Shown here: piece by piece, positions 35,567-46,558 of the stretch
Layout of the letters: each line of letters opens with the position of its first letter
Position numbering within the stretch: the stretch's first letter is position 1
Assembly (NCBI GenBank): GCA_022376515.1
Contig: WTXI01000008.1
Coordinates: forward strand, 682,001-746,000
Reading direction: 5' to 3'
Source of the DNA: Lactifluus volemus
Taxonomy: Eukaryota; Basidiomycota; Agaricomycetes; Russulales; Russulaceae
Length of the DNA stretch: 64,000 bases
Made by a program: the position numbers and the translations under genes
Notes under the pieces: model-generated
Databases searched by the model: none
What the model saw: only the letters and a program-made list of their open reading frames with translations
Told to the model about the DNA's origin: nothing

Positions 35567-37066
35567 TCAGACAGCGTCGGCGCCATCAGTAGTGTGGGTA
35601 GATGTTAGTTGTACCGTTGGGTTGACTTCGTCAGGGAGTTGAGGTGATTCGTCTAGAGGTCCGTCGGATGGTGTCACGGTGGACTCTAAAGGTGAATCGG
35701 CGATGGACACAGATTCGGAGGGGATGGAAGATTGATCGGAGAATGAAAGGATGGAATCGTGCCTCTTTCTTGACTTGGCTGCGGAAGCCATGACATTGGC
35801 AGTTTTTCTCGACGACGCCATGCTGCAAAGTCGTGAGTCCAACAATATGAACCCGGGTTGAAACTACTACTACGTACGGATGCGATGATCCAGTGAAGGT
35901 AATACCAGACGACTTCGAGAAACGGATACGAGTCATACGACGAGTAATCGACGAGTAAACTCGACGATAATGATCCCTCGCGTCATCCGCAAAGCCGAAG
36001 AATGCGAAGAAGATGAAGGCGCAACAAACGACTGACCAGGCTCCTATTTCTATTATGGCATATTCCACCGGATCACTCTGCCATTCGATGGTTGAGTACT
36101 GAGGAACGTGGGTATAATTGTGGCGAAGGGAGGACCAACTAAACTTTTCAAAACCGACGTTAAAGGAATAGATCAGCATAAATGAGGAGAGCGGAACTGT
36201 TATAAGCATCTCGGAACAGGCCAGCAGCATCAAGCGAATGTAGCGACTCCGTTGCAGGCCTTGGTGCGACGCCATTACCTCCGCCAGCTTGCGCTTGCGC
36301 TTGATGAAATGATAGAGTATCATGGCTGGCGATAAATGAGCTGGAGGAATAGAAGGATGTTAAAATGTGCATACGTACAACAATAGACGAAAGACAGACA
36401 GCCGATCACAAGGGGCCATGCGACGAAGAGGAATATAGCGGGTATGGTGTCCGAGGACAGCATTTGGCACCCGAAATCCTCATAGATTCCATAACTATAT
36501 GGGGTCACAATATACTCTGCATCACATCTATTTCAACAGATGCAAGTCGGAGGGTCATTGAGCACACTTACGGAGTCCCATCACCAAAATCGGGAGACCA
36601 GCGGTAATGATTAGATCAACGATGACTATACGACGTTTCTCATCCCGTGTGACCGCTCCGGCTTGTCGAACGAGAACCTTGTAGAGGCGACGGTAAATAC
36701 AAAGTGTGCAAGCCGGGATTGCAATACTAATCCCGGCTTGAAGGCGGGCCACTGGCGAGTCCGTCAACGGGTGTTTGGAAAACAAACATCAGGCTTACCG
36801 ATATCACAGTAGATCGGAGCCTTGTCGAGCACATTTCCACGCCATAGGATCGAGTTGATGAAAGATGTCAGACATCCGAGAGCGGTCCATATCATATACA
36901 TGCAAGTTCCCGTGTTCCAAGCTGTGACGTGGGCTTTTATTTTCAAACATGGACGACCATTCGCAAATTGTAGCTTACCTTGTAGATGCCAGTAGAGTGG
37001 AATAACAGAAAGCAAGATGCCAATGAAAGAACAGACGGTATAGGCCCTATTCTCAGTTGAACTCAT
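35567..37066 (-). CDS. STE3-type pheromone receptor, copy 5
   Basis: The start is ATG 37064-37066 (MSSTENRAYTVCSFIGIL) and the stop 35567-35569. The loop after the sixth segment is strongly changed: SSFMLIYSFNVGFEKFSWSS. The segment before the seventh reads PVEYAIIEIGAWSVVCCAF. The cytoplasmic tail has lost the block GDLKSDIDIEQQ present in copies 1-4, in frame (ESVSIADSPLESTV). It shares RMTRIRFSKSSGITFTG with copy 2. Likely functional and a candidate for altered ligand specificity. Confidence 0.87.
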
Positions 37067-37780
37067 GACGATTGTTCGAATGCGAAGAAGATAAAATGGC
37101 TGTTGTGATCTGGGGCACCGCCAGTGGGCCACTAGCAATGGGCATACGAATAGAAAACGAATGTCTGCTGTGACTCGCCACGGGAGGCAAAGTAGATGAG
37201 TGGGTACCAGAAAACATCTTGCTATGAGCTTTCAATCAAGAAACAAGCGACGCGGCGACGCCCACAAAAGCGGGCATCCCCTTGTCACGGTTTTCCTCGT
37301 TCATCTTGGGTGCATTGAATGATTGAAAGAGATCCTTGAAAAGCAACGTCATTTTGACCTTCCTAAAAAAGAACAATGTCCAACAAGACGTCCAGGATTA
37401 GAAAAGGTCTCGGCGTCTCGCCTTCGTGCTCGATCACCACAAAACCCGATACTAGTGTATTGCGCCCTGGCCATCACTACAGCCCCTGCAATCCCAAGAT
37501 ACGAGTTAAATTGACCTCAGACGCTAACAAGTGGTAGTGCTGTTCCTGGCCCGGCTTGCCTCTGGGCGACGGAAGGGCCGGCCGGTGAGGGCGGGGATTT
37601 GATCCCGTGACCATAGTTAAAACTTGTGGCATCCGCTGAGATTTATTCTAACATCAGTCACAACCAGTTTCGAATTCAAATACATTTTGTAATGGGCTAC
37701 ATATAAATACAGGGGGTAGTTAAATGGTTGTGCAAAAGTTCGTAAAATAAACGAAAGAAGAACGAGTCACAGAGACAAGT

Positions 37781-39297
37781 TCAGACAGCGTCGGCGCCAT
37801 CAGTAGTGTGGGTCGATGTTAGTTGTACCGTTGGGTTGACTTCATCAGAGAGTTGAGGTGATTCGTCTAGAGGTCCGTCGGATGATGGCACTGTGGAGTC
37901 TAAGGGTGAATCCTGCTGCTCGATTTCAATGTCGGACTCGGCGTGGGAAACAGACTCGGAGGGGATGGAAGGTTGATCGGAGAATGAAAGGATGGAATCG
38001 TGCCTCTTTCTTGACTTGACAGCGAATGCCATGACATTGGCACTTTTATTCGACGACATGCTGCAAAGACGTGAACCCAACATACGAATCCAGATTGAAA
38101 TACGTACGCATGTGATGATCCGGGGAAGGTAAGAGCAGACGACTTCGAGAAACGGATACGACGAGTAATCGACGAGTAAAAACGACGATAATGATCCCTT
38201 GCCTCTTCCGCAAAGCCGAAGAACGCGAAGAAGATGAAGGAGCAATAAACGAGTGACCAGGCATCCGTTTCGATTATGGCATATTCCACCGTATCACTCT
38301 GCCATTCGACGGTTGAGTACTGAGGAACGTGGGTAAAATTGTGGCGGAGGGTGGACCAACTAAACTTGGTCAAACCGTGCTTGAAGGCATAGATCAGCAA
38401 AAATGAGGGATACGGAACTGTTATAAGCATCTCGGAACAGGCCAGCAGCATCAAGCGAATGTAGCCGGTCCGATACAGCCCTTTGTGTGACGACATTACC
38501 TCCGCCAACTGACGCTTGCGCTTGATGAAATGATAGAGTATCATAGCTGTCAATAAATGAGCTGGAGAAATAGAAAAAGCGGTGTTAAAAGTGCATACGT
38601 ACAGCAGTAGACGAAAGACACACAGCCGATCACAAGGGGCCATGCGTTGAAGAGGAGTATAGCGGGAACGGTGAACGAGGACAGCGTTTGGCATTGGCAC
38701 CCGATATCCTCATAAATTTCATAACTATGTGGGGTCACAATATACTCTGCATCACATCTATTTCAACAGATGCAAGTCGGGAGGATCATTGAGCAAACTT
38801 ACGGAGTCCCATTGCCAAAACCGGGAGCCCAGCGGTAATGATTAGATCAATGGTGACTGCACGACGTTTATCAGCCCGGGTGATCGTTACGGCTTGCCGA
38901 ACGAGAATTTCGTAGAGGCGGCGGGTAATACAAAGTGTGCAAGCCGGGATTGCGATACTAATCCCGGCTTGAAGGCGGGTCACTGGCGAGTCCGTCAACG
39001 GATGTTTGGGAAATAAGCATCAGGCTTACCGATATCACAGTAGATCGGAGCCTTGTCGAGCACATTCCCGCGCCATAAGATCGAGTTGATGAAAGATATC
39101 AGACATCCGAGAGCGGTCCATATCATATACATGCAAGTTCCCGTGTTGCAAGCTGTGATGTGAAGCTTCATATTCAAAGTTGAACGACCATTCGCAAATT
39201 GCAGCTTACCTTGAAGATGCCAGTAGAATGGAATAACAGAAAGCACGATGCCAATGAAAGAACAGACAGTATAGACCTGATTCACAGTTGAACTCAT
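37781..39297 (-). CDS. STE3-type pheromone receptor, copy 6 (most divergent)
   Basis: The start is ATG 39295-39297 (MSSTVNQVYTVCSF) and the stop 37781-37783. It differs from all others in the third exon (CITRRLYEILVRQAVTITRA with DKRRAVTIDLIITAGLPVL), in the third cytoplasmic region (RKRQLAEVMSSHKGLYRTGY) and in the loop YPSFLLIYAFKHGLTKFSWS with RHNFTHV. The tail keeps EIEQQDSPLDSTVPSSDG but lacks the TGDLK block. It is the first receptor of the array in the direction of transcription and the closest to the pheromone gene. Its divergence suggests it is the oldest copy or one held under distinct selection. Confidence 0.87.
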
Positions 39298-41236
39298 GGC
39301 GATTATTCAAATGCGAAGAAGATCAAGTGTGATCTGGGGGCACTGGGCTGGGCTGTGACCCGCCACGGGTAAAGCCAATGAGTAGGTAGCAGAAAACATC
39401 TTGCGGTGAGCTTTAAGAAATAGGCCACACTCCCTTGTATTCGTCGGTGAGCTTTAAGAACTAAGCCACACTCCCTTGTATTCGTCGCTCATCTCTGGAA
39501 GGAACCTTCCTAAAAAGGACATTCGTGAGAAAAGGTTAGGTAAGCGTGGTCCCTGGAATATGTGGGAAGAAATAGGAAGCGGCAGATAACCGCTCTTGCT
39601 ACTGTAGGGTGAAGAAAGGGAGGAGTGGATCGCCATGAGTAGCCTCATAGTGATATACATCACCCTTCGTAACCCAGCCTTTTTCAAAGGCGAGGTTGGC
39701 CAACGCTACCATTGTGAAATCATGATGTCATCATGCTCGATTTAGTGGTCTCGGCCGGGTTACAGCTCACAACAGGTGATACGAAAGATACCGTCTTTTT
39801 TTTGCCACAAGGATTGAGTCTCGGTCTCGCTTACTGTATGTATGGCGTTTCGTTTGATCCGCGGAACGTGTGGCGACGTTCAATTAGCGCGCATCGTTAT
39901 TGTTGTTGTCGATGGGTGGTGGTGGGGGGTTCCGACTCTCGGGCAGTGGCCTTCGTAGTTTGCGATGCCCGCCTCGGCCACCACCGCCACCACCGAGCTG
40001 TCTGCCGAAGGCACAGCCGCTTCGGAATCACTTTGAACTGGGACATCCACTGACACGGGGATCATGGAGAGGGCACACATCCTCTAAGAAAGCGCTGCGC
40101 GCTCTGAGATTTGGCTGGCGAAGGTGATAGAATCGTTAGCTTTTGCAATGACCACCACGAATACGACTCTTATTCGCTGGGAATGGAGTAGGAAAAACAA
40201 AGTTCATAAGGCGAAAATTAAATTCAAGCCAAGTGAGCCTGCAGCTCGATCTGTTTGATCTGCTTCTACCGACGTACTGTAGATCGTTTGGGCAAGTCCT
40301 TCCTTCCTAATGTGTCCTTGTGTGGGTGTAAGCTGGAGTTCGCTTGGGTACGGGCTGTGAGGATGCTTTAATGTTCGCAGTATCTCGTACCGTGGTCGTA
40401 CCGGGACGACCGAGTCAGGAGGAGGAGGGAGCCAATGAACCTACAGGACGTCTGCAAAGAGCCTTTAAGCACAAGATGGAGACAGTGGCAATGCGACATG
40501 CGAAAAGTCGTCAAGAGTCACAGTCAAGGACATTTTCTGTTTTCCCAGTATCCAAAGGTGTTAATTCTCGGGTGAGGGAGATGGTGGGGGGTGGGGAGTG
40601 GGGGAGCGTCGATGAACCAGAACCCCTACGACTCTCAGGACTGATGGAAGCTTCAGCGCTTCAGTCCTTTTTGTTTGTGTCGCTTTTTGTTTTGATATTG
40701 TTTGGTTATCGTATCAGTTGGTAAACTGACACAGGGCGCTCGAATTTCGCAAAACCACCCGGCACCAAACCCGGCACATACCCATACGGCGCTTCTCCAA
40801 GGCATTCCATAAAGGTCGTTGCAGTGGGAGTACAGTGTGGTAACGCATATGGTGGATACATCCTAACACGCCTTTTTTTTTGAATCCAAGAGAGCATTCG
40901 TGGAACAGGGTTCATATTCCGAGTCGTGGCCAACAAAACTTCGCTCTTCGTATCCCGGTCATGCGGCCGTTTCGTAACACACCGTTCCGCGTTTTTTCAC
41001 ATGAACGACCTGTACAACAATAGCAGGAAATAAATGGTGACATGATCTATAGTGTTTGGGCATGGTCACAATGGTTGTTCGTACTCCAGTCGTGGACAAA
41101 GAACAGGTCATACGTTCCCGCTCACGGTGCTGACTGAATTGTTGTGGTGTCGTGCCATCTTTCTCTATTGTTTTGAACCTCATCTTCTCCATCGTCGTTT
41201 TCTTCTAGGGTAACACGCGCCCATGGAACGTCAACG
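39298..41236. other. Spacer between receptor 6 and the pheromone gene
   Basis: Near 39410-39490 a ~42-bp unit (TGAGCTTTAAGAA ... CCTTGTATTCGTCG) is tandemly duplicated. No coding frame with family or splice support was found on either strand. It holds the shared upstream flank of receptor 6 and the 5' flank of the pheromone gene. Confidence 0.5.
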
Positions 41237-41244
41237 TATAAAAG
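41138..41244 (+). promoter_or_regulatory. Putative pheromone-gene promoter: two ATTGTT boxes and a TATA box
   Basis: ATTGTT occurs at 41138-41143 and 41167-41172, the core bound by HMG-box mating regulators. TATAAAAG lies at 41237-41244, 61 bp before the ATG. Spacing fits a TATA-driven gene. Regulation by an HMG factor is inference from other basidiomycetes. Confidence 0.45.
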
Positions 41245-41304
41245 GAGACGCTAGCAGCTAGCAGACCTACATCTTCAACCCTCTAAACTCCCGCTAACAA
41301 ATCA

Positions 41305-41421
41305 ATGGACTCATTCGCCGTCGACATCTCTGCCATATTCTCCGTTCCCTACCCCGAGCGGCCTGATCACCCCACCGATGGCGACAGCTCTGGCGATCCC
41401 AACCGTTGCGTCATCGCGTAA
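41305..41421 (+). CDS. Lipopeptide mating pheromone precursor (CaaX)
   Basis: A 38-codon frame starting MDSFAVDISAIFSVPYP and ending GDPNRCVIA before TAA at 41419-41421. Small size, an acidic Asp/Pro-rich body and a C-terminal Cys-aliphatic-aliphatic-Ala box are the three hallmarks of basidiomycete pheromone precursors. The Cys would be farnesylated and carboxymethylated after removal of VIA, and an N-terminal part cleaved to release a short peptide. It is linked to six STE3 receptors, 2 kb from the nearest and in the opposite orientation, as expected for a pheromone/receptor mating locus. A TATA box lies 61 bp upstream. The mature N-terminus cannot be fixed from sequence; cleavage before a charged pair such as ER or DR is usual. 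It is easy to miss in automated annotation because of its size. Confidence 0.88.
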   Translation: MDSFAVDISAIFSVPYPERPDHPTDGDSSGDPNRCVIA

Positions 41422-42133
41422 TGGGCATTTTCCACAACACTCTGAAAATGACCAGCAGGACTGGCAAGTGATTTTCCTTTGCTTCCTATAATAATGCGCA
41501 ACTTATTCTTCACCCGGCACGTCACAGCACCTAATTAACCCCACTTCCAGTTCTGTTGCATTTTCATTACAGTAGACTGGCTCATATGCGTAATGGCTTG
41601 TCCATACTCAAACTTACCCAAATGCTATGCGTTATGAGCCAGTCTACTCTATTTCGTTCTCCCATCTGTCTTTCTCCCTTAATTGTATCAGGACAACACA
41701 GGTGTCCTTTGACTTTCGATTATCACCTGTCGTTTGAGTACATCTTGATTTATTGTGTATTACCCTGTGCCAGTGGATGTATCGTCATTCTCTATGACAA
41801 TAATAGGGCATCTTCCGATAATTGGAAATTTTTTTAATGTTGGATGATGTCGACTAGGCCGCCTCTATCGCAAAACTCGCCGGAGTTGCCCAAGCAGGAG
41901 TTCGGAGTCAGGGCATCGCGTGTTCATGTGAACGTCACAAGAGATAGACTGAATTCGGCAAACCGTTTCTCATACGCTGTAATTGTTGTTGTCTCTACGG
42001 AGGAAGTACCTGTACATGGGGTAAATCTGCGGCTCCATAGATCAAGTGACTTGATTGTTTGTAATATGTCGTCTAGTTGGCGACCAGGGACAATGATACT
42101 GCAGTCAAATTAGTGTGATGTCGTGCGGCATCA
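41422..42133. other. Pheromone 3' flank with a 16-bp inverted repeat
   Basis: Arms AGTAGACTGGCTCATA (41571-41586) and TATGAGCCAGTCTACT (41633-41648) are perfect inverted repeats separated by 46 bp, about 150 bp beyond the pheromone stop. A stem-loop in the 3' UTR or a small foldback element are both possible. The plus frame 41556-41837 has no recognisable family. Confidence 0.6.
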
Positions 42134-42721
42134 CTACGGCCGAACAACATCCCTGCTTGATACGCCACGCGGCGTCATATCATACGGATCATCGCCTCCC
42201 AAGGGCGGCCATGATGGAAGATAATAAGTCTCCTGTTCTCCGCCGTGAGCATCCGTCACTGGCAGTCTCCTTGTGAGAAAAGTTGAGGAATTGTTAATGA
42301 GTGATACGTACCCCGGGCCCGTGGTTGCAAGCAAATCTGCATTCGACCACGCCGCCGGCCAGTCGAGCCAGCTCATCAGTTCGTCTACTTGTTTCCGGCC
42401 CACTTCTATACCTTTCTCGGACGTTGCCTCGTCCACTCTCAAAAAGATTCCAGCCAGACGAGGGTCAACCGCCTCAGGCTGCATATCTCATGTAGCGTAC
42501 TCGCGACTGCGACGTGGATCCGCGCTTCCTGCCAGTGCGGTGTGGGAATACCGAGCGGGAAGTCGGATGTACGAGGTCTGCATTGCATTGTTGCGCAGCG
42601 ATGTACAACCAGCGCCGCCCAGCTCGCGTTGGCCGATGTCGCTCTGGGACATCCACCTACAATTGTAATGTATGGCATGGGTAAAACGAGCAGCTGCCAG
42701 TGAGCGTGTGCCGCGGCGCAC
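42134..42721 (-). CDS. Unrecognised protein, C-terminal exons
   Basis: A plausible exon pair ends at the stop at 42134-42136: LRVDEATSEKGIEVGRKQVD through LLATTGPG, a GTACGT...AAG intron, then GRLPVTDAHGGEQETYYLPS to VSSRDVVRP. A further upstream block (SDIGQRELGGAGCTSLRNNA, RLPARYSHTALAGSADP) may be an earlier exon, but a clean junction was not found. No start codon could be assigned. It is close to the pheromone gene but resembles neither a receptor nor a homeodomain protein. Could be a decaying gene. Confidence 0.35.
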
Positions 42722-43981
42722 GGGTTACTTTTGTCCGTGCATCGGCGGCCCGGTCCCCTGTGAAGCCGGCGGTTTGCGGAGGAAAACGTGGCAAAATTAC
42801 CGGAAAGGGGTCCCCCGGTTCCATCGGGGAGGTCTGCAGCCTGGATAACCTGCCGTATTTTTCGGTAACAGATCGAGGAGCGTGATGACCTCTAGGCCAT
42901 GCAGGATATCACAGATCGTGACTTCTTCGCCAGAATGGTACGATTTATAATAAGTCCCCAACGGCGGCAGCGGCGGCGCGGGAGACGCAAAAATGGAACA
43001 TCATCTGAACTGAACGAACCCGATGTCTAAGACCAAAATGGCCGGCCGTCCCTAGTAGTCGCACCAAAAAGCTTTGATGTGTGCTCCCTCCCCTTTGAGC
43101 AGAACTTGTCTGATACTGGTTACTGGGGTTTCAAGTTGCCCCAGGTGACAATGTCCGGAGAATCCAAAGGTCCGTCCTCCATCTTCAGTTGGCTGCGCTT
43201 GAACGCGCTTGAACTATCAAAATACACCAAAGTCGAGGGTCGCGTTTTCATTTGAAGTAAGAGCACATAGCACGCGCCACTGCATAACAGGTAGGCATGC
43301 TCCAAGTCATTCGGGTACATCCGAGACTGGGTCAAATGGAACATCCATGGTATAAAGTTGTTCCTGCAGGCGCAATATTGTGACCTGACTGCGCAAATAT
43401 AGAGGGGAAAAATCATCTGCCACACCGTCTGTGCGACCTTCGCGGGCGCCGCGAGGCTGGCCTTTCAGACTAGGGATAGAGTTTATGCGAAACCGCTACC
43501 ATGAGTCGCATCTTCTTCGTATCTTTCCGTACTTCCTATTAGTGATAATTGTTCTTGCGTTTCCATTTGCAGCTGAATCCTTCAGTGCTGGTGACAGACC
43601 AATGGCACTTCAGGCTGCTTCTCGGGCACAGACCTTGTCGGATCAACCTCCTCCAGAGTGGCAATTACGTAGAAATGGTGCGCTAGGCCTTTCTTCAATC
43701 CCAGGACTGAGTATATGCCAACTCTAGTCAGAAATGTCGTGGCCCAAATGTGGGACTCTCTTTCACTCAGTGAACCTGACATCAAAAGGATGTACAGTAT
43801 ATCTTCCTGCACAGATTTTTCTCTCGGATCCGGATGCTTCGGGCTTTGTATAAGTTAGACGGGTGTTGTCATTACATCAATGCATTACATCGCTAAATTA
43901 CTTGCATTGGAAATGCAAACTCCGATTTGATCGGCATCCGTGACAACCTGCATTTTCTTTGCATGCAGTTCTTGATGTAAG
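42722..43981. other. Region without a supported gene
   Basis: Open minus-strand stretches at 43120-43425 and 43582-43812 look partly protein-like (AFKRSQLKMEDGPLDSP, HHFYVIATLEEVDPTRSV) but could not be spliced into one another or assigned to a family. They may be relics. Confidence 0.35.
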
Positions 43982-46558
43982 TTACGCGCGAGCCTGAGGT
44001 CCACGGTAGTGTCGATGCCCGCTACAGGATGTTTATGGGTCAGCAGTTGCTCATTACCTCGTACAAAACCATACGTACTCTACGAAGTACCATATCCTAC
44101 AAAACAACAAGAACGCTTCAGCACACCCCTGGACGAAAGTTTTGGTGTGTGTACGTACATGGCTAGGAGGACGACGGAGCCGGTGATCACCGACGCATAA
44201 TTCATCGTGTTCTTCGTCACGGGCAGATACGTTGGGAGAGAAAAGATGACCGAGACGAAGAGCGTCCAGACGATGCAGTTGAGATTCACCGCCCAACCCA
44301 GCAGGCCGTCCCCAAGGTAGAACGGGCCAGGCGTGAACTGGACCTCCGGGTGGTGTCGGAATATGCGTCGTAGGGCGATCGGGATGATGTATGAGATGTC
44401 AAGTGCCATGGCGGTGAGCGAGAAGATCGCGTTGACGGCGATGGGGGAAACGAATTGGAGGAGGCCGGGGAAGATGCTCAGAATCGTCGTGAGCCAGATG
44501 GCGCGCAGTGGGGTGTGAGTCCACTTGGAGACGTAGCCAAAGTAACCCTTGTCCGGAAACCCTTATTTATGAAGCGAGTGTGTGGAGTAAACGCAGTGGA
44601 AAGGGAAAGACGCGAGGCGGAGAGCAGACATACCGTGATCGCGGCTGAAGGCGAAGACGGTCCTGGAGCAGGCTTGCAAAGCCGTTTGGGACACGAAGAA
44701 GGCTGTGAGGCAAACGAATGTCTGGAGAGAGGATATAGGTAGTACGTCGAAACGGATGCTTTGGTACATACCCAAAGGAACAATGACCCAGATTTTCCCA
44801 TGCGGAGGACCATGATCTGATTGACATTTATGAGCCGTGAAGCGTTTGAAATAATTCTGCACCTGCCTGAAGGAAAGCTGATCCAGAGGCGCCAGGGAGG
44901 TCCTCCCTGGTGCAATAATATGAGCTCGTCATGCAGCAAGAGATGCTTCAAGACGCACAAAGGACCAGAACACAGAATTAATACAATATTGAGCACCCAT
45001 CCAAGTAGACCGGTACCAATAACTATGACGCAGTTTGAATTTGCTGGGGGAACGGTTCTCTCGAATCACTTACCAGCTATAAAGATGGCGGCAGGGGCTG
45101 GAAACCACGGCTATTAGAGTGCAAAAAGCGACAGGTTGGGCGCTTCATACCAGCATAGGCCGCACGCTTGACCTCCTCGCTTTAGATATATGAGGTATAT
45201 AATCTGTCTCGGGGAAAGGCTCTTTTTACGTACGAGATATGCGCCGTCGCGTCGTAGTCCTGTTTCCACTCAGTGATTCAGAGCGCCAACATCGAGCACT
45301 TTGAACGCACCGTCATCTGTGGGAAGAGGAAATGAAAAGTCTACGCAAGCGATACGAAACTTTTAGGACGAAATTCGACGAACCGTCCATTGCACACTCA
45401 ACAGTCCGAACAAAAACGCAATCCCGTTGTCCCATCCATTCGTCCGATTGACAACACCGTCAGAGCCAAATACGTAGCTTGCAGAGTGCATGTCGTGACG
45501 GCCTGTCGTCGCTAGCAAGACGATAATAATTACTACATAGAACATGTCAAGAAAATGTGGAATAGTCGTGAGGTAATTGTCACGCACTGGCAGTCGTACC
45601 AAGGTTGACGAATACAAATCCCTTCGTGAGCGTAGCAAGTTGACGCGTCGCAAGGCAGTTCTATGCAACCCAAACCAAAAACTGTTTCGATTCCTATGCT
45701 AACATATGGATGTGCGCAGAACGTACCAGTAATCCATGGAGAATCAATAGCCGGCAAAGAGCCCGACCACCTTTCCGGAAGTGACTTCATAATTTCCTCT
45801 TTTGCAACCACGACCGCGGCCCAGATCATATTCGATAGCCCGAATTCGTAGAGGAGAGCCCGGCAACTTGGCCAAGGATATTGATCCAGCCGACAACCCA
45901 GCCGACCTCCGAAGTGGTGAGCGCGGGTTTTGAAAATGGCAAGAAAACACACTCACAATGGGTCTGTGTCTTTTGGTACGAGCTGTGCAGATGCAGTATA
46001 CCTATAATATGTCCTTATAAGCAAGCGTGGCAAGGCGGAAGTAGTGGGAAACACGCACAGGCCGCCACACGTCGGGAACGCGCTGACAATTTCAGCAATA
46101 GATGATCCTACGCCAGGTTTAGAAGACAGAAAATGTAGGAGGATGCCTATTTGCCTAAAGTGAAACACATGGCACTTCCGAGGATCCAGCACCAAGTCAC
46201 CTATGAGGAAGACTCCGATGTGATCGCAAAAGAGTCTCCGAGGGCTTGTTGACTTACCGATGAAGGACCACCCAGGAGTAGCGGGGTATTAATGTAGTTG
46301 CGACAGATGAGCAGAGGCCCTGTGATGATGTGAGAATAATCTCAAGAACGGAGAAAAGAATGCACACCATGATGCTAAACGCAAAGCTTATCTATATGGA
46401 TGTCCGTTAGGAAATTTAAAGACAAGATGCCAGCATTCACGCACAGTTGCGAGGTTGCTGAACTCGCGCTTGAAGGAGGGGACGTATCCCAAAGACTCGA
46501 GCTTCTTGTCATCCTCGTCCTTGAAGTCAGCGACGCCGCCAGACTCGCGATCAGGCAT
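43982..46558 (-). CDS. Amino-acid/polyamine permease (APC family, GABA-permease-like)
   Basis: The start is ATG 46556-46558 (MPDRESGGVADFKDEDDKKL). It is followed by the family N-terminus LGYVPSFKREFSNLATV, then QSIAEIV-type SIAEIVSAFPTCGGLCVF, EFGLSNMIWAAVVVAK, ATTGRHDMHSASYVFG with WDNGIAFLFGLLSVQW, SGPLEDLPGASGSAFLQ (joined across a GTGCGT...CACCAG intron), IMVLRMGKSGSLFLWV, VCLTAFFVSQTALQACSRTV and ALDISYIIPIALRRIF. Two short last exons give IWYFVDGHRHYRGPQARA and a TAA at 43982-43984. Many short introns and one possible GC donor are present. It would import amino acids or GABA across the plasma membrane with ~12 helices. I could not confirm every junction, so a disabling change in one exon remains possible. 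Confidence 0.72.

Noticed and set aside
39733..40080. Frames of 60-106 codons between receptor 6 and the pheromone gene
   Set aside because: Driven by a GGTGGTGG/CCACCACC low-complexity patch, with no splice signals, family match or CaaX box.
42273..42703. Plus-strand frames of 100-130 codons
   Set aside because: Opposite to the more protein-like minus-strand exons with a usable intron. They have no start context or family support.
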